The notes below the pieces were generated by a model. It was not told where the DNA came from, did not search any database, and saw only the letters and a program-made list of their open reading frames with translations. A DNA stretch of 27,868 bases from Burkholderia sp. (lineage in GTDB: Bacteria > Pseudomonadota > Gammaproteobacteria > Burkholderiales > Burkholderiaceae). Position 1 is the stretch's first letter; each line of letters starts with the position of its first letter. The position numbers and the translations under genes are program-made. Of the stretch, positions 16,236 to 23,299 are shown one piece after another. Where the stretch lies: contig JASLEG010000294.1 of the NCBI GenBank assembly GCA_030151225.1, positions 1 to 27,868 of the forward strand, written 5' to 3'.

Positions 16236-16263
16236 CATAGTTTTGCAACATGACTCGACTATG
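16236..16263. promoter_or_regulatory. Dyad operator between phnX and LysR gene
   Basis: CATAGT (16236-16241) and its exact inverted copy ACTATG (16258-16263) are separated by 16 bases in the 159-base divergent intergenic region. A long-spaced dyad placed this way suits a LysR-type activator that controls phnX and represses itself. The plus-strand sequence around it is AT-rich compared with the genes. Confidence 0.5.
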
Positions 16264-16360
16264 ATCGAAATACCCGGTCAAACCGAATCGATCCATCGAT
16301 TTTTTCGCTGGATTCGACCCCGCCAGGCCGGCTGCTCCCTTCTGCCCTTCGCACCGATCG

Positions 16361-17245
16361 ATGACCCTGACCCAGCTTCGCGCCTTCCTCGCCGTGGTCC
16401 AGCACGGCGGCTTCACCGCGGCGGCCCGCGCGCTCGCCACCAGCCAGACCACCATCACCTCCCAGGTGCAGGCACTCGAACAGGAGCACGGCGTGCAGCT
16501 GTTCCACCGGCGCGGGCGGCGCGTGGAGCTGTCCGCGGTGGGGCTCGACTTCCTGCCGCTCGCGCGCCAGATCAACGGCCTCGAGCACGACGCGCGCTCG
16601 CTGCTGCACGACAGCGGGGAGCTCTCGCGCGGCGTGCTGCGGATCGGCGCGGTCAGCCCGTTCCACGTGACCGAGATGATCGAGGCGTTCCACACCGCGC
16701 ACCCGCGCATGCAGCTGGCGGTGACGCTCGGCAATTCGGAGAGCGTGCTCGACGATCTCGACGATTACGCCTGCGACGTGGGCGTGATCGCGCGCCCGTT
16801 CAGCGACGAGCGCTACGAGATGACGCCGTATGCGAGCTACCCGGTGATCGCGTTCGTAAACGTGGCGCACCCGTTCGCGGCGCGCGAGGCGATCACGCTC
16901 GACGAGCTGGCCGCGGCGCCGCTGCTGATGCGCGAGCCGGGCTCGACCACGCGGCGCGCGCTGGAGGAGGGATTGGCGCGGATCGGCGCCGTGCCGCGCG
17001 TGGCGATGGAGATCGGCAGCCGCGAGGCGCTGCGCGAGGCAGTGGCGCGCGGGCTGGGGGTGGGCACGGTGTCGGTATCCGAATACGTGCCCGACGATGC
17101 ACGGCTGCGCGCGGTGCGCATCGAGGGCGACCCGGTCAGCACCCACATCCACGTGTGCTGCCTGCGCGAGCGGCGCGACAGCCGGCTGGTGGCCGCCTTC
17201 TTCGAGGCGATGCAGCATTGCCGACCAGCGGCGCGGGCGCAGTGA
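16361..17245 (+). CDS. LysR-family regulator of the phosphonate operon
   Basis: A 294-residue LysR-type regulator. The winged helix-turn-helix occupies about residues 1-60 (MTLTQLRAFLAVVQHGGFTA, then ARALATSQTTITSQVQALEQ), followed by a linker helix and an effector domain resembling periplasmic binding proteins (from about 90). It is transcribed away from phnX with a dyad in the shared region, the classic layout in which the LysR protein activates the divergent operon. The inducer would be the phosphonate or phosphonoacetaldehyde (inference). No strong ribosome site is seen. It converges on the EamA gene with only 46 bases between stops. Confidence 0.92.
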   Translation: MTLTQLRAFLAVVQHGGFTAAARALATSQTTITSQVQALEQEHGVQLFHRRGRRVELSAVGLDFLPLARQINGLEHDARSLLHDSGELSRGVLRIGAVSPFHVTEMIEAFHTAHPRMQLAVTLGNSESVLDDLDDYACDVGVIARPFSDERYEMTPYASYPVIAFVNVAHPFAAREAITLDELAAAPLLMREPGSTTRRALEEGLARIGAVPRVAMEIGSREALREAVARGLGVGTVSVSEYVPDDARLRAVRIEGDPVSTHIHVCCLRERRDSRLVAAFFEAMQHCRPAARAQ

Positions 17246-17291
17246 AGCGGCCGCGCCCGGCCGACGTGAACGCGAACCGCGACGCGCGCGC

Positions 17292-18191
17292 TCAGGCCGC
17301 GCAGCGCCGCCGCGCGAACACGCGACGCGTCAGGTCGAAGGCCACCAGGTTGCCGGCCACCACCAGCGCGAGCCCGAGCCCGGCCAGCGGCGACCAGCGA
17401 TAGCCCTCGAACAGCGTGGAGACGGTCAGCGCCACGAACGGGAACAGCACCGTGCAGTACGCGGCGCGCTCCGGCCCGATGCGGCCCACCAGCATCAGAT
17501 ACGAGGTGAAGCCGATCACCGAACCCGGCACCGCCAGATAGGCGAGCGCGCCCAGATAGCGCGGCGTCATCTCCGGCACGAACGACAGGCCGGCCACGGC
17601 CGAGCCGAGGGTCAGCGCCGACGCGCCGATCAGCATCGCCCAGCCGTTGGTGACCAGCGGCTGCAGCCCCATCGCCTGCATCCGGCTCGACAGCAGGCTG
17701 CCGGTGGAGAAGCACAGCGTGCCGGCCAGCGCGATGGCGAGGCCGCGCCAGGTGTCGGCGTCGCCGAGATGGCCGGCCATCTGCTGGTAGAACAGGCAAC
17801 CGATGCCCACCAGGCCGAGCAGCGCGCCGGCGATCGCGCTGGGCTGCAGCGGCCGGCCGAGGAAGATCCGGCCGTTCACGGCGTTGAGCAGCGGCGCGAT
17901 CGAGAACACCACCGCCACCAGCCCGCTCGGCACCACGCGCTCGGCGTAGTAGAAGCACAGGAAGTTCACACAGAACAGCGCGAGCCCCTGCGCCACCAGG
18001 AAGCGCCACGCCTCGCGCGGCGGCATGACGGGCCGGCGCAGCACGCGCAGGATCGCGAACATCACGGCGGCGGCGATCCAGAAGCGCCACGCGATCGAGA
18101 TCGGCGGCGGCACGCTGTCGAGCTGCCATTTGATTGCGATCCAGGTGGTACCCCAGATCAGGACGGTGACGGCATAGAGCAGAAGATTCAT
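17292..18191 (-). CDS. EamA/DMT-family transporter
   Basis: A 299-residue inner-membrane protein with ten hydrophobic segments in two EamA repeats. It opens MNLLLYAVTVLIWGTTWIAI, where WGTTWIAIK is the usual first-helix motif of this family; later segments include FYYAERVVPSGLVAVVFSIAPL, here split over helices 3 and 4. Members export amino acids or metabolites, but no substrate can be read. I chose the ATG at 18191 because the helix-1 motif begins there; the frame remains open to a GTG at 18311, which would add 40 polar residues not typical of the family. Divergent from the AraC gene, which may regulate it. Confidence 0.9.
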   Translation of the reverse strand: MNLLLYAVTVLIWGTTWIAIKWQLDSVPPPISIAWRFWIAAAVMFAILRVLRRPVMPPREAWRFLVAQGLALFCVNFLCFYYAERVVPSGLVAVVFSIAPLLNAVNGRIFLGRPLQPSAIAGALLGLVGIGCLFYQQMAGHLGDADTWRGLAIALAGTLCFSTGSLLSSRMQAMGLQPLVTNGWAMLIGASALTLGSAVAGLSFVPEMTPRYLGALAYLAVPGSVIGFTSYLMLVGRIGPERAAYCTVLFPFVALTVSTLFEGYRWSPLAGLGLALVVAGNLVAFDLTRRVFARRRCAA

Positions 18192-18286
18192 GGCGATGAG
18201 GGCGAGCGTTACGTGGCGGGCAAGGGGCGTGAGCCCCGAGTCGCCACTGTGCCGCGCGGCGCCGCCGGGCACTTGTCCCGAATTGC

Positions 18287-18301
18287 TGTCTTTTGGAGAC
18301 A
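18287..18301. promoter_or_regulatory. Inverted repeat between EamA and AraC genes
   Basis: TGTCT (18287-18291) and AGACA (18297-18301) flank five bases, nested inside a wider imperfect dyad beginning TTGTC at about 18274. The site lies just upstream of the AraC promoter and in the leader of the EamA gene, so it could be an operator shared by both. Confidence 0.35.
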
Positions 18302-18311
18302 AGCTGCGCAC

Positions 18312-18340
18312 GGTCGCGCGCGCGACCCTATACTGCGCTC
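18312..18340 (+). promoter_or_regulatory. AraC gene promoter, possibly leaderless
   Basis: A -10 hexamer TATACT (18329-18334) ends only six bases before the ATG at 18341, so transcription would begin at or next to the start codon. The 16-base perfect palindrome GGTCGCGCGCGCGACC (18312-18327) fills the spacer between the -10 and a weak -35 (GCGCAC). No Shine-Dalgarno sequence is possible if this -10 is used. Confidence 0.45.
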
Positions 18341-19291
18341 ATGAAGCCTGCCCGCCCGTCCGCGCCGATCCTCGTCGACCCGCCCGCCTCCGCCGAACTG
18401 GCCGCCGACGCGTCGCTGCCGCTCGGCCTGCAATCGGTGTGTCGCACGCTGGCCGAAACCGACGCGCATCTGCAGCGTTTCGCCTGGCTCGGCGACCATC
18501 TGGCGATCGCCGAATGGACTCGCGATACGGAGGTGGCGGAAACCAGCTACGACCGCCCCGGCCACCACACGCTGTCGTGCTATCTGGACGGCGGCTACCG
18601 CACCGAGCGGCACAAGCTGCCGGGCCGCTACGGCGCGCCGAGCCGGCTGTGCGCGCTGCCCGGCGACCACGAATCGCGCTGGTGGGTGCGCGGCCAGATG
18701 CATTTCATGCACCTGTACTTCCAGCCCGAGCACTTCACGCGGCGCGCCGTGCGCGAACTCGACCGCGAGCCGCGCGAGCTCGATCTGGCCGACCGCACCT
18801 ACTTCGAGCATCCGCAGATCGCCGAGCTGTGCCGCTCGCTGCTGCACGAAACCTGGGACGACGTGGACGGCCGGCTGCGCGCCAACGAAACCGCGCACGA
18901 CGTGCTGAGCCTGCTGCTGCGCGATCAGGGCGTGTCGCGCGCGGGCCAGCGCATCGGCGGCCTCGCGCCGGCCACCCGGCGCCGCGTGCGCGACTACGTG
19001 GACGCCGCGCTCGATCAGCCGATCACGCTGGGCGAGCTCGCCGAGCTGGCCGCGCTGTCCGAATACCACTTCGCGCGGATGTTCCGGGTGTCGTTCGGCG
19101 CGCCGCCGCACGCGTGGATCGCCGAGCAGCGGCTCGCGCGCGCCCGCGCGCTGCTGCGCGACACCGCGCTGCCGCTCGCGCAGGTGGCCGCGCAATGCGG
19201 CTATGCCGACCCCGCGCACTTCAGCCACCGCTTCCGCGCCGCGCACGGCGTGGCGCCCACCGCCTACCGGCGGGCACTGCGCGGCGGCTGA
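18341..19291 (+). CDS. AraC-family transcriptional regulator
   Basis: A 316-residue regulator. Residues from about 215 form the double helix-turn-helix: LGELAELAALSEYHFARMFR for the first helix pair and LAQVAAQCGYADPAHFSHRF for the second, ending GVAPTAYRRALRG, as is standard for the family. The N-terminal 200 residues are a cupin-like sensor of unknown ligand (HHTLSCYLDGGY, then MHFMHLYFQPEHF). Divergent from the EamA transporter, which may be its target. The ATG at 18341 is used; the frame is open further upstream only through a TTG at 18293, which would place the -10 inside the gene. Confidence 0.92.
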   Translation: MKPARPSAPILVDPPASAELAADASLPLGLQSVCRTLAETDAHLQRFAWLGDHLAIAEWTRDTEVAETSYDRPGHHTLSCYLDGGYRTERHKLPGRYGAPSRLCALPGDHESRWWVRGQMHFMHLYFQPEHFTRRAVRELDREPRELDLADRTYFEHPQIAELCRSLLHETWDDVDGRLRANETAHDVLSLLLRDQGVSRAGQRIGGLAPATRRRVRDYVDAALDQPITLGELAELAALSEYHFARMFRVSFGAPPHAWIAEQRLARARALLRDTALPLAQVAAQCGYADPAHFSHRFRAAHGVAPTAYRRALRGG

Positions 19292-19298
19292 GGTCGGG

Positions 19299-19351
19299 CC
19301 GGTTGCGGTTTTTCGCGATCTGCCTATCATCGGTAGCTCGCTCGCAACCGG
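19299..19351 (+). promoter_or_regulatory. Promoter flanked by inverted repeat, TRIC gene
   Basis: TTGCGG (19303-19308) and TATCAT (19325-19330) with a 16-base spacer form a plausible sigma-70 promoter. The nine-base arms CCGGTTGCG (19299-19307) and CGCAACCGG (19343-19351) are exact inverted copies enclosing it; in RNA terms they could also form a long-loop hairpin just after the AraC stop. Confidence 0.4.
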
Positions 19352-19423
19352 CTTCACGATGATCGCTCCCACCACCTTTTTCCCGCCCCACCCGCGTTGC
19401 CCCGCCTCGAGGGGCGCTCGCGC

Positions 19424-20056
19424 ATGAACGGCCACGTCGCCTACACGCTGCTGGACCTGACCGGCACCTTCGCGTTCGCGATCAGCGGCGCCGTGGCCGC
19501 GCGCCAGCGCCGCCTCGACCTGTTCGGCGTGGCCTTCGTGACCTTCATCGTGGCCTGCGGCGGCGGCATCGTGCGCGACATCTGCATCGGCGCGGTGCCG
19601 CCGGCCGGCCTGTCGAACTGGAGCTACCTGGCCGTCTCGCTGGTGGCCGCCGCGCTGACGGTGGCCGCGTACCAGAAGGTGCGCCGGCTGCGCTATCCGG
19701 TGCTGCTGTTCGATGCGATCGGGCTGGGCCTGTTCGCCGTGGCCGGCGCGCAGAAGGCGCTCGCCTACAGCGAGAGCGCCGAGGTGGCGATCCTGCTGGG
19801 CATGTTCAGCGCGGTGGGCGGCGGCGTGATCCGCGACGTGCTGCTGTCGCGCGTGCCGGCGATCCTGCAGCGCGAGATCTACGCGCTCGCCGCGCTGTTC
19901 GGCGCGACCGTGGAAGTGGTGGCGCTGCGCACCAACTGGCTGCCGACGCTCGCGCCGTGGCTCGGCATCGGCGCCTGCGTGGCGATCCGGCTGTCGTCGC
20001 TGTATTTCGGCTGGCGGCTGCCGGTGTTCGGCTCGCGCCAGCAGGACAATCGCTGA
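19424..20056 (+). CDS. TRIC-type (UPF0126/YadS-like) membrane protein
   Basis: A 210-residue inner-membrane protein with seven hydrophobic segments arranged as two three-helix repeats plus one. The paired glycine motifs of this family are visible, ACGGGIVRDICIG in the first repeat and GGGVIRDVLLSRVP in the second. Members are trimeric intracellular cation channel homologues in prokaryotes; their physiological substrate is uncertain (potassium conductance has been reported for relatives, other roles proposed). The start at 19424 follows GAGGGG, and the hydrophobic first helix begins soon after, so nine upstream in-frame residues are left out. It stands alone, with a LexA box and the next operon downstream. 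Confidence 0.92.
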   Translation: MNGHVAYTLLDLTGTFAFAISGAVAARQRRLDLFGVAFVTFIVACGGGIVRDICIGAVPPAGLSNWSYLAVSLVAAALTVAAYQKVRRLRYPVLLFDAIGLGLFAVAGAQKALAYSESAEVAILLGMFSAVGGGVIRDVLLSRVPAILQREIYALAALFGATVEVVALRTNWLPTLAPWLGIGACVAIRLSSLYFGWRLPVFGSRQQDNR

Positions 20057-20139
20057 ACCAGCCGATCACGGCCCGCTTCGATTCGGCCCCGAAAGCCGCG
20101 TCACTTTCCGCTTGCGCTGATCGCCTGTCCAGGCAAGAA

Positions 20140-20159
20140 TACTGTATATAAATACAGTA
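20140..20159 (+). promoter_or_regulatory. LexA (SOS) box
   Basis: The core CTGTATATAAATACAG (20142-20157) is a CTG-N10-CAG site with an AT-rich centre and flanking TA on both sides, differing from the ideal enterobacterial consensus at one central position. It lies 14 bases before the start codon of the radical SAM gene, where bound LexA would block transcription. The site is far too good to be chance in DNA of this GC content. Confidence 0.92.
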
Positions 20160-20173
20160 TCGATGGTGGCGAT

Positions 20174-21385
20174 GTGGAACTCCAGCAGAAGCTCGAGGTT
20201 TTGGCCGACGCGGCAAAGTACGACGCGTCCTGCGCCAGCAGCGGCGCGCCCAAGCGCGGCTCGCGCGGGCTTGCCGGGCTCGGCGCCAGCACCGGCGCGG
20301 GCATCTGCCACAGCTTCACGCCCGACGGGCGCTGCGTGTCCCTGCTCAAGATCCTGCTCACCAACTTCTGCCTGTACGACTGCCAGTACTGCGTGAACCG
20401 GCGCTCCAGCAACGTGCCGCGCGCCCGCTTCACGCCCGAGGAGGTGGTGGACCTCACGCTGGATTTCTACCGGCGCAACTACATCGACGGCCTGTTCCTG
20501 AGCTCGGGCGTGATCCGCTCCTCCAACTACACGATGGAGCAACTGGTGCGCGTGGCGCAGTCGCTGCGGGAGGACCACCAGTTCCGCGGCTACCTGCACC
20601 TCAAGACCATTCCGGACGCCGATCCCGAACTCATCGCGAAGGCCGGGCGCTATGCGGATCGCCTGAGCGTGAACATCGAGTTGCCGACCGACGGCAGCCT
20701 CGCGCGCCTCGCCCCGGAAAAGAACGTGCGCACCATCAAGCTGGCGATGGGCTCGATCCGGCTGGCCCAGGAAGAAGCGCAGGGCGAGCCGAAGGCGCCG
20801 CCCTTCACGCCGGCCGGCCAAAGCACGCAGATGATCGTGGGCGCCGATCAGACCAACGACCGCACCATCCTGCAGACGGCCGAATCGCTGTACGGATCGT
20901 TCAAGCTCAAGCGCGTGTACTACTCGGCGTTCAGCCCCATTCCGGACAGCCCGTCCGCCCTGCCCGCGCAGGCGCCGCCGCTGCTGCGCGAACACCGGCT
21001 GTATCAGGCCGATTTCCTGTTGCGCGGCTACGGCTTCCAGGCCAGAGAACTGTTCGGGCAAGGCGGGGACCTGCCGCTCGACATCGATCCGAAGCTCGCC
21101 TGGGCGCTGGCGCATCGCGAGCAGTTTCCGGTCGACCTCAATCGCGCGCCGCTGCGCATGATCGCGCGCGTGCCCGGCATCGGCATGCGCAATGCCAAAC
21201 GGCTGGTGGAACTGCGGCGCACGCGGCGCGTGCGCTACGACGATCTGGTGCGCCTGCGCTGCCCGATGGACAAGATCCGGCCCTTCGTGGTGACGCAGGA
21301 TTATCGGGCCGCCGGGCACGACGCGTCGTCCGAGACCCTGCGCCGCGTGCTCGCGCCGCCGCCCGTTCAACTCGCGTTGCTGTGA
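20174..21385 (+). CDS. Radical SAM protein, putative DNA modification/repair
   Basis: A 403-residue radical SAM enzyme. The [4Fe-4S] motif is CLYDCQYC with Cys66, Cys70 and Cys73. The conserved N-terminus KLEVLADAAKYDASCASSG and the C-terminal helix-hairpin-helix (RMIARVPGIGMRNAKRLVEL, about residues 328-347) are typical of the family annotated as putative DNA modification/repair radical SAM protein (TIGR03916, recalled). The HhH motif suggests DNA binding; the chemistry is unknown. The start is a GTG at 20174: it is the only usual start codon in frame ahead of the conserved N-terminus. The gene lies directly behind a LexA box and nine bases before the UdgX gene, so both should be induced by DNA damage. 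Confidence 0.92.
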   Translation: MELQQKLEVLADAAKYDASCASSGAPKRGSRGLAGLGASTGAGICHSFTPDGRCVSLLKILLTNFCLYDCQYCVNRRSSNVPRARFTPEEVVDLTLDFYRRNYIDGLFLSSGVIRSSNYTMEQLVRVAQSLREDHQFRGYLHLKTIPDADPELIAKAGRYADRLSVNIELPTDGSLARLAPEKNVRTIKLAMGSIRLAQEEAQGEPKAPPFTPAGQSTQMIVGADQTNDRTILQTAESLYGSFKLKRVYYSAFSPIPDSPSALPAQAPPLLREHRLYQADFLLRGYGFQARELFGQGGDLPLDIDPKLAWALAHREQFPVDLNRAPLRMIARVPGIGMRNAKRLVELRRTRRVRYDDLVRLRCPMDKIRPFVVTQDYRAAGHDASSETLRRVLAPPPVQLALL

Positions 21386-21394
21386 GCGCGGCCG

Positions 21395-22858
21395 ATGCGC
21401 ACCATCGTGATCGAGGATCGCTTTGCCGCGTGGCGCGAGGCGTCGCTCGCGGCGCTCGCACAGGCACTGCCGCCGGCATCGATCGAGTGGCGCCTCGCGG
21501 CGGCGCCCGAGTCGGGGCAGCAGCAAGCCTCGATCGACTACGCACCGGAGCCGGCCCACACCGCTGCCGCGTCACCGCGCGCGGCGAAGGTGCAGGTGTC
21601 GAAGGCGTTCGCCGCATTGCTGAAGGATGCCGCGTCGTTTCGTGATCCTCAGCGCTGGGCGTTCCTGTATCAGGTGCTGTGGCGCTGGCATCATGGCGAT
21701 CGCTCGGTGGCGTCGCCCGCGGATGTCGACGGCGCGCGTCTCCATCGCATGGCCAAGAGCGTGCGCCGGGCGCAGCACGACATGATCGCCTACGTGCGCT
21801 TTCGCAAGCAGCCGGGCAGAGACGCCGTGCCCGAATACGTGGCCTGGTACGAGCCCGACCACGACGTGCTCGAATGGGCGGCCGAACACTTCGCGCAGCG
21901 CATGGGCCGCGCCACCTGGCTGATCACCACGCCGCTCGGCGCGGCCTTCTGGGACGGCCGCGCGCTGCATCTGGATGCGCATCATGCCTTGCCCGGCGAT
22001 CACCGCCACGACTTCGGGGACGACGCCGAGGCGCTGTGGATCGCGTATTACCGCAGCACGTTCAACCCCGCACGCCTGAACGAAGCCGCGCTCGAGCAGC
22101 ACATGCCGGTGCGCTTCTGGAAGGGCCTGCCCGAAGCGCACCTGATTCCGGGCATGATCAGCGAGGCCAGAAGCGGCGCGCGCCGGCTCGCGCAGGCGAG
22201 CGGCGTGGGCACGCTGGACGGCAAGGCGATCCCCGTCGAGGCCGAGGCGGCGCAACCGGCCCGCGTGCCGCCGTCCTCGCTGGACGCGTGCCGGCGCTGC
22301 GAGCTGTGGCGCGACGCGACGCAGGCGGTGGGCGGTGCCGGGCCGGGCGACGCCCGCATCATGGTGATCGGCGAACAACCGGGCGACCGGGAAGACCTGA
22401 GCGGGCAACCCTTCGTCGGGCCGGCCGGGCAACTGCTCGACGTCGCCTTCGGGCGCGCCGGCCTGTCGCGCGATCAGCTGTATCTGACCAATGCCGTGAA
22501 GCATTTCAAGTGGGAGCCGCGCGGCAAGCGTCGCCTGCACAAGACGCCCGCGCAACGCGAAGTCGAGGCCTGCCTGCACTGGCTCGAACGTGAGCTCGAC
22601 ACGGTTCGGCCGGCCGTGATCGTGGCGCTGGGGGCGACTGCGCTGAGCGCGTTGCTGCGCAGGAAGGTGGGGCTGCATGACTATCTCGATGCGCCGTTCG
22701 AGATTCATGGGGCGTGGGCGGTGGCGACTTATCACCCGTCGTTCGCGCTGCGCCAGCAGGATGAACAGGCGCGTGGCGAGGTGCTGGATGCCATCACCGG
22801 GGCGTTGGTTCGGGCGAGGGAGAGGGTGGAGGTGGCTGTGTTGATGCCAAAGCTGTGA
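21395..22858 (+). CDS. udgX: DUF4130-UdgX fusion, uracil-DNA binding protein
   Basis: A 487-residue two-domain protein. Residues 1 to about 270 match the SAM-partner domain (DUF4130/TIGR03915 type), with KAFAALLKDAASF, WRWHHGD and MGRATWLITTPLGAAFWDG. The C-terminal part is a uracil-DNA glycosylase of the UdgX group: Cys299/Cys302 in CRRCELW for the iron-sulphur cluster, motif GEQPGDREDLSGQPFVGPAG from 326, the UdgX-specific loop KRRLHKTP at 378-385, and ATYHPSFALR near 445. His382 corresponds to the histidine that, in characterised mycobacterial UdgX, links covalently to the sugar after uracil excision. The usual loop residue Ile is Leu381 here. Translation is likely coupled to the radical SAM gene, under the same LexA box. 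Confidence 0.94.
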   Translation: MRTIVIEDRFAAWREASLAALAQALPPASIEWRLAAAPESGQQQASIDYAPEPAHTAAASPRAAKVQVSKAFAALLKDAASFRDPQRWAFLYQVLWRWHHGDRSVASPADVDGARLHRMAKSVRRAQHDMIAYVRFRKQPGRDAVPEYVAWYEPDHDVLEWAAEHFAQRMGRATWLITTPLGAAFWDGRALHLDAHHALPGDHRHDFGDDAEALWIAYYRSTFNPARLNEAALEQHMPVRFWKGLPEAHLIPGMISEARSGARRLAQASGVGTLDGKAIPVEAEAAQPARVPPSSLDACRRCELWRDATQAVGGAGPGDARIMVIGEQPGDREDLSGQPFVGPAGQLLDVAFGRAGLSRDQLYLTNAVKHFKWEPRGKRRLHKTPAQREVEACLHWLERELDTVRPAVIVALGATALSALLRRKVGLHDYLDAPFEIHGAWAVATYHPSFALRQQDEQARGEVLDAITGALVRARERVEVAVLMPKL

Positions 22859-23296
22859 TCGGCAACGTGGCGCGTCGGTTTGTTGTTTTCATGGCGAGAT
22901 GCATCCCCGATCGCGGTGGTAACGGCCAGCTCTTATTTTCGAAACAGCCGCTGGAGGAAGCTTTGCTTCGGCACCGGCACGGATCCTTGCGTCGGTGAAT
23001 CCTTGGGCAAGCGCTCCGCATCCGTGTCCCGTCGATCACCGTGCACGAGGTCCCACGGATAATGCGTCAGCTCGGCACACTGGCTATCGTCGAGATCGAA
23101 GGCCTTGACCGCCGCGACTGCCTCAACGCACCAAAATCCGAAATACGCGCCGCCCTCGATGTACTCGTTAAATCCGTACCAACAGGGTTTTTCATATATC
23201 GCCGGACCCCCCCCTCTTTGTCTGGACGATCCAGCTCTCGGTACCAGTTCTCGACAAACAATCGAAGCATCTTCGGTTGATCGGATGCCGACGCAT
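22859..23296. other. Lower-GC segment with immunity-gene remnant
   Basis: About 440 bases between udgX and the MocR gene with visibly lower GC than either. The first 70 bases hold nothing recognisable; the rest is the broken DUF1911 fragment listed separately. The base composition suggests acquired DNA. Confidence 0.5.
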
Positions 23297-23299
23297 TCA
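22933..23299 (-). pseudogene. PoNi-like (DUF1911) immunity protein fragment, frameshifted
   Basis: Minus-strand reading gives MLRLFVENWYRELDRPDKEG from an ATG at 23270, then an eight-G tract (C8 on plus, 23208-23215), after which the sense continues in another frame: KPCWYGFNEYIEGGAYFGFW, CVEAVAAVKAFDLDDSQ, HYPWDLVHGD and a stop TAA at 22935-22933. The order WY...YFGFWCVEAVAA...LDD...YPWDLVH is what I know of the DUF1911 C-terminal domain of PoNi-type immunity proteins, which protect against PoNe DNase toxins of type VI and related systems. The N-terminal half is missing: the coding sense begins right at the MocR stop. One extra G (nine) would restore the frame. Remnant or phase-variable gene; remnant favoured because of the truncation. 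Confidence 0.65.

Noticed and set aside
14148..16238. 696-codon open frame suggesting a fusion of phnX and dehydrogenase
   Set aside because: phnX is encoded in a different frame; upstream of 15332 this frame is Arg-rich nonsense, and an ATGA overlap explains the junction.
18293..18340. Upstream TTG start for the AraC gene
   Set aside because: It would put the TATACT -10 sequence inside the coding region, and the added residues are not protein-like for the family.
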